Assembly: GCF_019704555.1 (NCBI RefSeq)
Contig: NZ_AP024745.1
Location: forward strand, 96,001-160,000
DNA from: Actinoplanes sp. L3-i22
GTDB lineage: Bacteria; Actinomycetota; Actinomycetes; Mycobacteriales; Micromonosporaceae
DNA: 64,000 nucleotides
Direction: 5' to 3'
The notes under the pieces were generated by a model that worked only from the letters and a program-made list of their open reading frames with translations, was not told where the DNA came from and did no database searches. Shown here in pieces: positions 26,354 to 37,417 of this stretch. Each line of letters starts with the position of its first letter. Position 1 is the stretch's first letter. The position numbers were made by a program, and so were the translations under genes.

Positions 26354-27304
26354 TCAGGCGTAGACCGCCCAGGCCCCCGCCTCGGTCCACCACGACTTCT
26401 TCCGGCTGGTCGACCCGGCCACCCCGTCGTCGAGGAACTGCAGCTCCCCCTCGCGCGGCAGCACGGACACCGCACGGCCACGGGCGCGACGGACCTCGAC
26501 CCGTACCCGAACGCCTTTTTTGAATCTCTGTTTGACGACGACCGGAACCGCGACCGCGACCTCGACCCGGCCGTCCTCGGGGTTTCCGTCGGCCAGCAGG
26601 CGGATCCCGTCGAACTCGGCGTAACCACCACCGTTGCCGACGACGCAGGCCAGGATCGGCTCCTCACCCTCGCTGAGGACGTGGTCGTCGACCTCGACCC
26701 GGCCCCGCCACGGCACCGCCGCGCCCTGCTCGTCCGAACCGCCGAGCAGCGCCCCGTCCAGGGTCACCGAGCCGCCGTCGTTGCGCAGCAGGTCGAGCCG
26801 GCGGGTCGAGCCGGCCAGCACGGCTTTCGCCACGTCGACCGGGGTCCGCGGCAGGCCCAGCTGAGCGGCCAGATCGTCCTTGTTGTCCGGATCGAGCGGC
26901 AGGATCGCCAGCGGCGGCAGATCCGGCACGGTCCGGTCCGCGGCCAGGTCGCCGGGGCGCTTGCTGGGCGCCGGCGCCCAGCGCCGCACCATCCGGCGGA
27001 CCACGGCGCGCAGCTGGGCGTCGCTCGCGCTGGCGATCACCAGGCGGAGATCGTCGGCGAAGGCCGGCCAGGTCAGGCCGTCCGCCCGGGCCGGGCCGTC
27101 GAACCGGGCCAGCACGGCGTCGATCTCCTGATCCGAGCCGGCCTGCACCGTCTCGACCTGGGCGCCGGCCTCGCGGAGCACATCCGCGCAGGCCAGCACC
27201 GGGGTGCGCGGCGTGGCGCAGACCGCGTTGCAGCCGCCGCAGCCGGATTCGGAGCCGCACGAGTCGCCCGACCCCTCGGCCAGGCTGAGGACCACCACGT
27301 CCAT
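26354..27304 (-). CDS. Diacylglycerol-kinase-like protein with a Cys-rich N-terminus
   Basis: 316 residues. The C-terminal part (EEPILACVVGNGGGYAEFDG ... LADGNPEDGRVEVAVAV) fits the second domain of YegS/DagK-type lipid kinases, where VxN, GGG and xxDGxLxV recur. The N-terminal half does not show the expected GGDGT nucleotide loop, so kinase activity is doubtful. Residues 15-39 hold five cysteines (SCGSESGCGGCNAVC and a later Cys39), suggesting a metal or Fe-S site. It ends on the terminator at 26298 and starts 3 bases after the purA stop (27308), so it is the second gene of a purA operon. Function unknown. Confidence 0.65.
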   Translation of the reverse strand: MDVVVLSLAEGSGDSCGSESGCGGCNAVCATPRTPVLACADVLREAGAQVETVQAGSDQEIDAVLARFDGPARADGLTWPAFADDLRLVIASASDAQLRAVVRRMVRRWAPAPSKRPGDLAADRTVPDLPPLAILPLDPDNKDDLAAQLGLPRTPVDVAKAVLAGSTRRLDLLRNDGGSVTLDGALLGGSDEQGAAVPWRGRVEVDDHVLSEGEEPILACVVGNGGGYAEFDGIRLLADGNPEDGRVEVAVAVPVVVKQRFKKGVRVRVEVRRARGRAVSVLPREGELQFLDDGVAGSTSRKKSWWTEAGAWAVYA

Positions 27305-27307
27305 GAC

Positions 27308-29922
<2,615 letters not shown>

Positions 29923-30045
29923 AACCTGCTTGGCGTACGGGGTGAAACCGCGCCCCGCCGCCCCTGAGCGCCACGCGGCCGGGCCCGGCACCGGGGCGGA
30001 CGCCGCGACGGGTCACTGGGCGGGGCCTGCACGTCGTACCGAAAA

Positions 30046-30092
30046 GGGGTGTGTGATCTGGTCGCGGAAAGCGCGACCGGACCGCACACCCC
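30046..30092. terminator. Two-part hairpin terminator between purD and the SCP2 gene
   Basis: An outer stem GGGGTGTG (30046-30053) with CACACCCC (30085-30092) encloses an inner stem GGTCGCG with CGCGACC around a short loop. The stops flank it on both strands (29922 plus, 30111 minus). Confidence 0.8.
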
Positions 30093-30110
30093 GCCCGGAG
30101 CGGACCTGGA

Positions 30111-30560
30111 TCAGGCCTTCGGGATGTCGAAGAGCTTGGCGATGCTGGCCGCCAGCGCCAGGTCGCCCTTCGCCTTGATCTTGCCGGTCATGAACAGCAT
30201 CATCGGGTTGCCGTCGCCCGCGACGACCTTGAGGAAGGTGACCGCGTCCATGGTCATCGCCAGCTTCGGCTCGCGGGCCGGCTCGGTGGTGACGGTGCAG
30301 GCGCCGTTCTCGATCACGGTCTCGTAGGTGTTCGAGGCGGCGTTCGGCCCGGTGATGATCCAGTGGATGACGGCCTGGGCGTCGCCCGCCTTCTCCGCGC
30401 GGAACAGCGAGGGCATCCGGTTGAAGACCTCGTCGAGGATCTTCGTCCGCGAGTCCGACGCCATGACCTCAGCGAGCTTGGAGTCCGGCGTGGACTTGAC
30501 GAGCTGAGCGAACTCCTTCGGGCCGATCGAGGAGAGCGACTCGGTGTTGAATTCAGTCAT
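30111..30560 (-). CDS. SCP2 sterol-binding domain protein
   Basis: 149 residues. The sequence FRAEKAGDAQAVIHWIITGP, NGACTVTTEPAREPKLAMTM and the C-terminal MMLFMTGKIKAKGDLALAAS are diagnostic of the SCP2 lipid-binding fold. GDGNPMMLFMTGKIKAKGD is the most conserved part. It probably binds acyl chains or polyketide-like lipids in the cytoplasm. ATG 30560 gives MTEFNTESLSSIGP. It stands alone, divergent from the ArsR-type gene at 30692. Confidence 0.88.
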   Translation of the reverse strand: MTEFNTESLSSIGPKEFAQLVKSTPDSKLAEVMASDSRTKILDEVFNRMPSLFRAEKAGDAQAVIHWIITGPNAASNTYETVIENGACTVTTEPAREPKLAMTMDAVTFLKVVAGDGNPMMLFMTGKIKAKGDLALAASIAKLFDIPKA

Positions 30561-30644
30561 CGGTGGACCTTTCGGAATGAGCGTCGAACCTACTCGCCAG
30601 TAACCTTAGCGAGAATGCCGCCTTTTCGTGCAGTCTGCCACTCT

Positions 30645-30691
30645 CCAACAAGTGTTGGACGGTTGACCCGGCCGGTTCTAGACTCCCCAAC
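30645..30691 (+). promoter_or_regulatory. Promoter with palindromic operator of the arsR-MFS-purB unit
   Basis: TTGGAC (30655-30660), an 18-base spacer and TAGACT (30679-30684) form a sigma-A-like promoter ending 7 bases before ATG 30692, so the transcript is probably leaderless. The palindrome CCAACA-AG-TGTTGG (30645-30658) overlaps the -35. CCCCAA (30685-30690) with TTGGGG forms a second repeat around the start codon. This fits self-repression by the downstream winged-helix regulator. Confidence 0.55.
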
Positions 30692-31189
30692 ATGTCTTTG
30701 GGGGATGCTTCGCTGCGCGCCCTGGCCCACCCGGTCCGCCTGCGCATTCTTTCGCTGCTCACCGGGGCCGAGCTGACCGCCGCCGACATCGCGCGGGAGC
30801 TCGGCATCACCCACGCCAACGCCAGTTATCACCTGCGCAACCTGCTGGCCGGCGGCCTGATCGTGGCCGCCGGGGAGGAGAAGATCCGCGGCGGTCTGGC
30901 CAAGCGCTACCGGTACGACCTGAAGAGTTCACTCAGCAGCGACCAGGTCGCGCACTTCTACCCGGCCGCGGCCGAGGAGCTGACCCGGCGTGCCGCGCGA
31001 CGTCGACCGGGCAACAAGGGCGCGCTCGGCGACGCCGAGGTCTGGGTCGACCCGGCGGTCTGGCTGGAGATCCGGGACCGGATCGCCGCCGCGGTGCGCG
31101 ACCTGCACGCCGCGGCCCGCCCACCCGGCACCCCGGGCACGATCCGGACCAGCACGACGGTGGCCCTGTTCGAGATGGAGGACGAGTGA
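30692..31189 (+). CDS. ArsR-type winged-helix regulator
   Basis: 165 residues. The N-terminal domain (LRALAHPVRLRILSLLTGAE ... DIARELGITHANASYHLRNL) is an ArsR/HTH_20 winged helix; the C-terminal 80 residues hold a helical segment (VWLEIRDRIAAAVRDLHAAA). There are no metal-binding Cys. It overlaps the MFS gene by 4 bases (GTGA at 31186-31189), the usual pairing of a local repressor with an exporter. The palindrome over its promoter supports autoregulation. Confidence 0.85.
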   Translation: MSLGDASLRALAHPVRLRILSLLTGAELTAADIARELGITHANASYHLRNLLAGGLIVAAGEEKIRGGLAKRYRYDLKSSLSSDQVAHFYPAAAEELTRRAARRRPGNKGALGDAEVWVDPAVWLEIRDRIAAAVRDLHAAARPPGTPGTIRTSTTVALFEMEDE

Positions 31190-32406
31190 CCCGCGCGTTC
31201 CGCCTGCTCGTGGCCGGGCGGGCGGTGGACGTGTTCGGCAACGCGTTCGCGCCGATCGCGCTCGCCTTCGCGGTGCTCGACCTGACCGGCAGCGCCGGCG
31301 ACCTGGGCCTGGTGGTCGGCGTCCGGACCGTCTGCAACGTGGCCTTCCTGCTCTTCGGCGGCGTCCTCGCCGACCGCCTGCCGAAGAATCTGCTGATGGT
31401 CGGCGCCAACCTGGTCGCCGCGCTCACCCAGGGCCTGATCGCCGCGCTGGTGCTCACCCACACCGCGACCATCCCGGCGCTGATCGGGCTCTCCGCGGTC
31501 AACGGCGCGGTGGCCGCGCTCGCCATGCCGGCCAGCTCCGCGCTGCTGCCCCGGACGGTCGCTCCGGACTACCGGCAGCGGGCGATCGCGCTCAGCCGGC
31601 TCACCTTCAGCGGCGCGATGATCATCGGAGCGCCGCTGGCCGGGGTGGTGGTCGCCGCGGTCGGGCCGGGCTGGGGCATCGTCGTCGACGCCGCCACGTT
31701 CGTGATCTCCGCCGCCTGTTTCGCGTTCATCCGGGTGCCCTTCGTGGCTCCGGCGGAGCGGGTGGGTGTGCTCCGGGAACTGCGGACCGGGTGGTCGGAG
31801 TTCCGCTCGCACACCTGGCTCTGGGTCGTGGTGGTCGGCGCCTGCGTGACGAATCTGGCCTGGTCCGGGGCCACCCACGTGCTGGCTCCGGCGCTCGCCG
31901 ACGTGACCATCGGCCGCCGGGCCTGGGGCCTGGTCCTCGCGGCCCAGACCGCCGGCATGATCGCCGGGGGCCTGCTGGCGATGCGGTTGCGGCTGCGGCG
32001 CTTTCTTCGGTACGGCGTACTCACCCTGTTCGCGATGGCCGGGCCGCTGATCGTTCTCGGACTCTCTCCGCACCTGCTCCCACTGGCCGGCGCCGCGTTC
32101 CTGGCCGGGGTCGGGCTGGAGCAGTTCAGCGTGGCCTGGGAGTCCACGATGCAGGAGCACATCCCGGCGGACCGGCTGGCCCGGGTCTACTCGTACGACA
32201 TGGTCGGCTCGTTCCTCGCCGTCCCGATCGGCGAGATGGCGGTCGGCCCGATCGCGGACCACATCGGTCTGCGGCCGGCCCTGCTGGGCTGTGCCGGAGT
32301 CCTGGTGGCCGGCCTGCTCGGCATGTTGCTCAGCTCGGACGTCCGCACCCTGCGTCACCGGCTGCCGAGGAGTGAGCCGGAGCACATGGAAGAATCAGTG
32401 CCGTGA
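31186..32406 (+). CDS. MFS exporter (enterobactin/macrolide-type)
   Basis: 406 residues with 12 membrane segments. It opens with FRLLVAGRAVDVFGNAFAPI, and the MFS motif LLFGGVLADRLPKN follows helix 2, as in the EntS/MefA-like drug and siderophore exporters. GTG 31186 overlaps the regulator's stop. Its own stop overlaps the purB start (GTGA at 32403-32406), so regulator, exporter and purB form one coupled unit. The substrate is unknown; the purB link makes a purine-related compound possible but unproven. Confidence 0.85.
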   Translation: MTRAFRLLVAGRAVDVFGNAFAPIALAFAVLDLTGSAGDLGLVVGVRTVCNVAFLLFGGVLADRLPKNLLMVGANLVAALTQGLIAALVLTHTATIPALIGLSAVNGAVAALAMPASSALLPRTVAPDYRQRAIALSRLTFSGAMIIGAPLAGVVVAAVGPGWGIVVDAATFVISAACFAFIRVPFVAPAERVGVLRELRTGWSEFRSHTWLWVVVVGACVTNLAWSGATHVLAPALADVTIGRRAWGLVLAAQTAGMIAGGLLAMRLRLRRFLRYGVLTLFAMAGPLIVLGLSPHLLPLAGAAFLAGVGLEQFSVAWESTMQEHIPADRLARVYSYDMVGSFLAVPIGEMAVGPIADHIGLRPALLGCAGVLVAGLLGMLLSSDVRTLRHRLPRSEPEHMEESVP

Positions 32407-33824
32407 CCATCCCGAACGTGCTTGCCAGTCGCTACGCCTCCGCCGACCTCGTCACTCTCTGGTCGCCGGAGGAGAAGATCCGGATGGAGCGCCGGCTCTG
32501 GCTGGCGGTCCTGAAGGCCCAGCGTGACCTCGGCGTCTCGGTGCCCGACGGCGCCGTCGAGGCGTACGAGTCGGTGCTCGACCAGGTCGACCTGGCCTCG
32601 ATCGCGGCCCGCGAGCGGGTCACCCGGCACGACGTCAAGGCGCGGATCGAGGAGTTCTCCGACCTCGCCGGCTTCGAGCAGATCCACAAGGGAATGACCT
32701 CCCGCGACCTCACCGAGAACGTCGAGCAGCTGCAGGTCCGGGCGTCGCTCGAGCTGATCCGGGACCGCGTGGTCGCCACCCTGGCCCGGCTCGCCGCCCT
32801 CGCCGTGGAGCACTCCGACCTGGTGCTGACCGGCCGCTCGCACAACGTCGCGGCGCAGGCCACCACGCTGGGCAAGCGGTTCGCGTCGGCGACCGAGGAG
32901 CTGCTGATCGCGTTCGAGCGGCTGGAGGACCTGCTCGGCCGGTACCCGCTGCGCGGCATCAAGGGCCCGGTCGGCACCGCGGCCGACCAGCTGGACCTGC
33001 TCGACGGGGACTCCGAGAAGCTGGCCGAGCTGGAGGCCAAGGTCGCCCGGCACCTCGGCTTCGCCCGGGTGCTGAGCAGCGTCGGCCAGGTCTACCCGCG
33101 CTCACTCGACTTCGACGTGGTCTCCGCGCTCGCCCAGATCGTCGCCGGTCCGTCCTCGCTGGCCACCACGATCCGCCTGATGGTCGGCCAGGAGCTGGTC
33201 ACCGAGGGCTTCAAGCCGGGCCAGGTGGGCTCGTCGGCGATGCCGCACAAGATGAACACCCGCTCGTCCGAGCGGGTCAACGGCCTCGCCGTGATCGTCC
33301 GGGGCTACCTGTCGATGGTCGGCGAGCTGGCCGGCGACCAGTGGAACGAGGGCGACGTCTCCTGCTCGGTGGTGCGCCGGGTGGCCCTGCCGGACGCGTT
33401 CTTCGCCACCGACGGGCTGTTCCAGACGTTCCTCACCGTGCTGGACGAGTTCGGGGCGTACCCCGCGGTGATCGCCCGCGAGCTGGACCGCTTCCTGCCG
33501 TTCCTGACCACCACCAAGCTGCTCGTGGCGGCGGTCCGCAAGGGCGTCGGCCGGGAGGTCGCGCACGAGGTGATCAAGGAGCACGCGGTCGCCGTGGCGC
33601 TGGCCATGCGGGAGAAGGGCGTGGCGGTCAACGACCTGTTCGACCGGCTCGCCGTCGACGGCCGCCTGCAGTTGACCCGGGCCGAGATCGACACCCTGGT
33701 GGCCGACCGGGCCGCCTTCGTGGGCGCCGCGCCGGCCCAGGTGCGCGCGGTCGCGGACCGGGTCGCCGAGATCGTCGAGCGTTACCCCTCGGCGGCCGGC
33801 TACACCCCCGCGCCCATCCTTTGA
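32403..33824 (+). CDS. purB: Adenylosuccinate lyase
   Basis: 473 residues of the fumarase/aspartase superfamily. It splits SAICAR to AICAR and adenylosuccinate to AMP, both with loss of fumarate. The superfamily signature is in VGSSAMPHKMNTRSSERV. Also present are HDVKARIEEF, KGMTSRDLTENVEQ and GRSHNVAAQATTLGKRF. GTG 32403 starts VTIPNVLASRYAS, and the 4-base overlap with the MFS gene is typical of translational coupling. Confidence 0.97.
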   Translation: MTIPNVLASRYASADLVTLWSPEEKIRMERRLWLAVLKAQRDLGVSVPDGAVEAYESVLDQVDLASIAARERVTRHDVKARIEEFSDLAGFEQIHKGMTSRDLTENVEQLQVRASLELIRDRVVATLARLAALAVEHSDLVLTGRSHNVAAQATTLGKRFASATEELLIAFERLEDLLGRYPLRGIKGPVGTAADQLDLLDGDSEKLAELEAKVARHLGFARVLSSVGQVYPRSLDFDVVSALAQIVAGPSSLATTIRLMVGQELVTEGFKPGQVGSSAMPHKMNTRSSERVNGLAVIVRGYLSMVGELAGDQWNEGDVSCSVVRRVALPDAFFATDGLFQTFLTVLDEFGAYPAVIARELDRFLPFLTTTKLLVAAVRKGVGREVAHEVIKEHAVAVALAMREKGVAVNDLFDRLAVDGRLQLTRAEIDTLVADRAAFVGAAPAQVRAVADRVAEIVERYPSAAGYTPAPIL

Positions 33825-33837
33825 ACTGCCTGAACAG

Positions 33838-33867
33838 TTGACCAGGTAGTCTCTTTCGTGCTTACAC
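33838..33867 (+). promoter_or_regulatory. Candidate promoter of purSQL
   Basis: TTGACC (33838-33843), an 18-base spacer and TTACAC (33862-33867) lie between the purB stop (33824) and the purS start (33887). No terminator separates purB from purS, so read-through from purB is also possible. Confidence 0.35.
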
Positions 33868-33886
33868 CTATCAGTCAGGAGTGCCC

Positions 33887-34138
33887 GTGGCTCGCGTCGT
33901 GGTCGACGTCATGCTCAAGCCGGAGATCCTGGATCCGCAGGGTCAGGCAGTAGCGAATGCGCTGCCTCGGCTCGGCGTCACCGATGTCTCGTCTGTTCGC
34001 ATCGGCCGTCGGATCGAGATCGAATTCGATGGCGAACCCGACCTGGATCGGGCTCGTGAGATCGCCGACAAGCTGCTCGCCAACCCGGTGATCGAGGACT
34101 ACGTGGTCCGGGTCGAGAACGCGGCGGGGGTCGCCTGA
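33887..34138 (+). CDS. purS: FGAM synthase subunit PurS
   Basis: 83 residues. [20 protein letters not shown] and [17 protein letters not shown] are typical of PurS, the small dimeric scaffold that joins PurQ to PurL. GTG 33887 with AGGAG 5 bases upstream is favoured over GTG 33881. The gene stops 2 bases before purQ begins. Confidence 0.95.
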   Translation: MARVVVDVMLKPEILDPQGQAVANALPRLGVTDVSSVRIGRRIEIEFDGEPDLDRAREIADKLLANPVIEDYVVRVENAAGVA

Positions 34139-34140
34139 CC

Positions 34141-34842
34141 ATGCGGATCGGTGTGGTCACCTTCCCTGGTTCACTCGACGACGGGGACGCCGCCCGCGCC
34201 GCCCGGATCGCCGGCGCCGAGGCCGTCCGCCTCTGGCACGGGGACCCGGATCTGCACGGGGTCGATGCCGTGGTCCTGCCCGGCGGCTTCTCGTACGGCG
34301 ACTATCTGCGCTGCGGCGCCATCGCGCGATTCGCTCCGGTGATGGAGTCGATCATCGACGCGGCCCGTGGCGGCCTGCCCGTGCTCGGCATCTGCAACGG
34401 CTTCCAGGTCCTCTGCGAGGCGCATCTGCTGCCCGGCGCGCTGACCCGGAACCAGCACCTGCACTTCCGTAACCGGGACCAGTGGCTCAAGGTCGAGGCG
34501 ACGAACACCGCCTGGACCAACGGCTTCACCCCCGGCCAGGAGATCCTCATCCCGGTCAAGAACGGCGAGGGCTGCTTCGTCGCCGACCCGGCCACGCTGG
34601 ACAAGCTGGAGGCCGAGGGCCGGGTGATCGCCCGGTACATCAACGGCAACCCGAACGGCTCGCAGCGCGACATCGCCGGGATCACCAACGAGGCCGGCAA
34701 CGTCGTCGGCATCATGCCGCACCCGGAACACGCCGTGGAGGCGCTGACCGGCCCGTCGCTCGACGGCCTCGGCTTCTTCACCTCCGTCCTGCGGGCCCTG
34801 GCGGGGTCGTCCGCGGGCGGCACGCAAGGGGGACAGCAGTGA
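34141..34842 (+). CDS. purQ: FGAM synthase glutaminase subunit PurQ
   Basis: 233 residues, a class I glutamine amidotransferase that feeds NH3 to PurL. The nucleophile Cys lies in [16 protein letters not shown], and the catalytic His and Glu in [12 protein letters not shown]-terminal [20 protein letters not shown] is standard. It overlaps purL by 4 bases (GTGA at 34839-34842). The C-terminal [11 protein letters not shown] tail is a small extension. Confidence 0.97.
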   Translation: MRIGVVTFPGSLDDGDAARAARIAGAEAVRLWHGDPDLHGVDAVVLPGGFSYGDYLRCGAIARFAPVMESIIDAARGGLPVLGICNGFQVLCEAHLLPGALTRNQHLHFRNRDQWLKVEATNTAWTNGFTPGQEILIPVKNGEGCFVADPATLDKLEAEGRVIARYINGNPNGSQRDIAGITNEAGNVVGIMPHPEHAVEALTGPSLDGLGFFTSVLRALAGSSAGGTQGGQQ

Positions 34843-37310
34843 CGACGCAGCAGACCAAGTCGGAGACGGCCTTCGCTGCGACCGACGTCCTGGCCGACAG
34901 CTACGCGGACGGGCCGGACACCGTCGAGAAGGCGGAGCAGTCCTCGGACGACCTCCAGCCGTACGCGGATCTCGGCCTCAAGGACGACGAGTACGCGAAG
35001 ATCAAGGAGATCCTCGGCCGCCGGCCGACCGCCTCCGAGCTCGCGATGTACTCGATCATGTGGAGTGAGCACTGCTCGTACAAGTCGAGCAAGGTGCATC
35101 TGCGCGAGTTCGTCGCCAAGGTCCCGAAGAACACCCGGATGCTCGCCGGCATCGGCGAGAACGCGGGCGTCGTGCAGGTCTCCGACGACCTGGCGGTGAC
35201 CTTCAAGGTCGAGTCGCACAACCACCCGAGCTACGTGGAGCCCTACCAGGGCGCGGCCACCGGCGTCGGCGGCATCGTGCGGGACATCCTGGCGATGGGC
35301 GCCCGCCCGATCGCGGTGATGGACCCGCTGCGCTTCGGTGCGGCCGACCACCCGGACACCGCCCGCGTGCTGCCCGGCGTGGTGGCCGGCATCGGCGGCT
35401 ACGGCAACTGCCTGGGCCTGCCGAACATCGGTGGCGAGATCGTCTTCGACCCGACGTACCAGGGCAATCCGCTGGTCAACGCGTTGAGCATCGGCGTCAT
35501 GCCGGTCGAGCGGCTGCAGAAGAAGGAAGCCACCGGCACCGGCAACATCGTCGTGCTGATGGGCGCGCGGACCGGCCGGGACGGCATCGGCGGGGTCTCC
35601 GTGCTGGCGTCCGCCACCTTCGACGAGGAGGCCGAGCAGCGCCGCCCGTCGGTGCAGGTCGGCGACCCGTTCATGGAGAAGCTGCTGATCGAGAGCTGCC
35701 TGGAGCTGTACGACGCCGGCCTGGTCTCCGGCATCCAGGATCTCGGCGGCGCCGGCCTGACCTGCGCGCTCACCGAGACCGCCGCGGCGGCCGGCACCGG
35801 CATGCGGGTCTGGCTGGAGCGGGTCCCGCTGCGCGAGGCCTCGATGTCGCCGACCGAGATCCTGGCCAGCGAGTCGCAGGAGCGGATGCTCCTGATCGTC
35901 ACGCCGGAGAACCTGGACGCGGTGCTCAAGGTCGCCGAGAAGTGGGGCGTCTGGGCCACCGCGATCGGCGAGGTCACCGCGGCCGCCGGGGACGGCACCC
36001 CGGGCCGCCTGCTGATCACCTGGAACGACCACGTCGTGGTGGACGTGCCGCCCGGCTCGCTCGCCGACGACGGCCCGGTCTACAACCGGCCGATGCGCGA
36101 GCCGTCCGACCTGATCCTGCTGCAGGCGGACCGGGCCGAGACGCTGCACCGCCCGTCGACCGGTGACGAGCTGCGCGAGACCGTGCTGCGGATGATCGCG
36201 TCGCCGAACCTGTGCGACAAGACCTGGGTCACCGAGCAGTACGACCGGTACGTGCTCGGCAACACCGTGCTGGCCCAGCCGGAGGACTCCGGCGTGCTGC
36301 GGCTCGACGAGGAGACGAACCTCGGCGTGGCGCTGTCGGTGGACGGCAACGGGCGGTTCGCGCGGCTCGATCCGTACGAGGGCGCCAAGCTGTCGCTGGC
36401 CGAGGCGTACCGGAACGTCGCCGTCACCGGCGCCGAGCCGATCGCGGTCTCCGACTGCCTGAACTTCGGCTCGCCCGAGGACCCGGCCGTGATGTGGCAG
36501 TTCGCCCAGGCCGTGAACGGTCTGGCGGACGGCTGCCAGCAGCTCGGCATCCCGGTGACCGGCGGCAACGTCAGCTTCTACAACCAGACCGGCGCCGCCG
36601 CGATCCACCCGACCCCGGTGATCGGCGTGCTCGGCCTGTTCGACGACGTCACCCGGCGCATCCCGATGGGCTTCCCGAAGCCGGCCACGGCCGAGGGTGA
36701 CCTGCTCTTCCTGCTCGGCGAGACCCGGGCCGAACTGTCCGGCTCGGAGTGGGCCTGGGTGACCCACAGCCACCTCGGTGGCCGTCCGCCCAAGGTCGAC
36801 CTGGCGGTCGAGCAGTCGCTCGGCAAGCTGATGGCCCGGGCGTCGCAGACCGGCCTGGTCGCCGCGGCGCACGACCTCTCCGACGGTGGCCTGGCCCAGG
36901 TGCTGGTGGAGAGCTGCCTGCGGCACGAGGTGGGCGCCAAGGTGACCTTCCCAGCCGGTGGCGAGTCGGCGTTCGTCCAGCTGTTCAGTGAGTCGGCGGG
37001 GCGGGCCCTGGTGGCCGTGCCGCGCGGGCACGAGACGGCGTTCGTCGCGCTGGCGGCCGAGTTCGGCGTCCCGCTCACCCGGATCGGGGTCACCTCCCCG
37101 GAGGCGGCGCTCGAGGTGGCGGACCAGTTCTCGATCCCGCTGGGCGAGCTGCGGACGGTCTGGTCGGCAACCCTGCCGAAGCTGTTCGGTGGGCCGGCGT
37201 TCGCCGGTGCGCCGGTGGTGGAGCCGGTCGCCGAGGTCGAGGCCGAGGTGGCCGAGGTCCGTTCGGTGACGCTGGAGCTGACCGAGTCGAAGGCGCCGGA
37301 CGAGTCCTGA
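34839..37310 (+). CDS. purL: FGAM synthase large subunit PurL (small type)
   Basis: 823 residues. It converts FGAR and ammonia to FGAM with ATP. The PurS-dependent type is shown by its length and by [19 protein letters not shown] at the N-terminus, [20 protein letters not shown] (ATP/metal) and [11 protein letters not shown]. It is longer than typical (about 740-770) because of an N-terminal acidic leader (about 45 residues) and a Val/Glu-rich C-terminal tail ([20 protein letters not shown]). GTG 34839 is set by the overlap with purQ. A T-tract terminator follows. Confidence 0.97.
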   Translation: MTTQQTKSETAFAATDVLADSYADGPDTVEKAEQSSDDLQPYADLGLKDDEYAKIKEILGRRPTASELAMYSIMWSEHCSYKSSKVHLREFVAKVPKNTRMLAGIGENAGVVQVSDDLAVTFKVESHNHPSYVEPYQGAATGVGGIVRDILAMGARPIAVMDPLRFGAADHPDTARVLPGVVAGIGGYGNCLGLPNIGGEIVFDPTYQGNPLVNALSIGVMPVERLQKKEATGTGNIVVLMGARTGRDGIGGVSVLASATFDEEAEQRRPSVQVGDPFMEKLLIESCLELYDAGLVSGIQDLGGAGLTCALTETAAAAGTGMRVWLERVPLREASMSPTEILASESQERMLLIVTPENLDAVLKVAEKWGVWATAIGEVTAAAGDGTPGRLLITWNDHVVVDVPPGSLADDGPVYNRPMREPSDLILLQADRAETLHRPSTGDELRETVLRMIASPNLCDKTWVTEQYDRYVLGNTVLAQPEDSGVLRLDEETNLGVALSVDGNGRFARLDPYEGAKLSLAEAYRNVAVTGAEPIAVSDCLNFGSPEDPAVMWQFAQAVNGLADGCQQLGIPVTGGNVSFYNQTGAAAIHPTPVIGVLGLFDDVTRRIPMGFPKPATAEGDLLFLLGETRAELSGSEWAWVTHSHLGGRPPKVDLAVEQSLGKLMARASQTGLVAAAHDLSDGGLAQVLVESCLRHEVGAKVTFPAGGESAFVQLFSESAGRALVAVPRGHETAFVALAAEFGVPLTRIGVTSPEAALEVADQFSIPLGELRTVWSATLPKLFGGPAFAGAPVVEPVAEVEAEVAEVRSVTLELTESKAPDES

Positions 37311-37325
37311 GCCTCTCGAGAATGT

Positions 37326-37363
37326 AAAAGCCGGCCGGGGGAGGTTTCCCCGGCCGGCTTTTT
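37326..37363 (+). terminator. Rho-independent terminator after purL
   Basis: AAAAGCCGGCCGGGG (37326-37340) and CCCCGGCCGGCTTTT (37348-37362) form a perfect 15-bp stem ending in a T-run. It ends purSQL. Confidence 0.95.
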
Positions 37364-37374
37364 GCTGCCATGAA

Positions 37375-37404
37375 AAAGGCCCCGCGCGATGCGCGGGGCC
37401 TTTC
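37375..37404 (-). terminator. Rho-independent terminator for the opposing gene
   Basis: AAAGGCCCCGCGC (37375-37387) and GCGCGGGGCCTTT (37391-37403) with a 3-base loop. Read on the minus strand the stem ends in a T-run, so it serves the gene ending at 37418. Confidence 0.9.
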
Positions 37405-37417
37405 TCGCTAGCTCAGA

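Noticed and set aside
34302..37031. 909-codon ORF opposite purQ/purL
   Set aside because: A high-GC antisense artefact; the plus strand encodes full-length PurQ and PurL.
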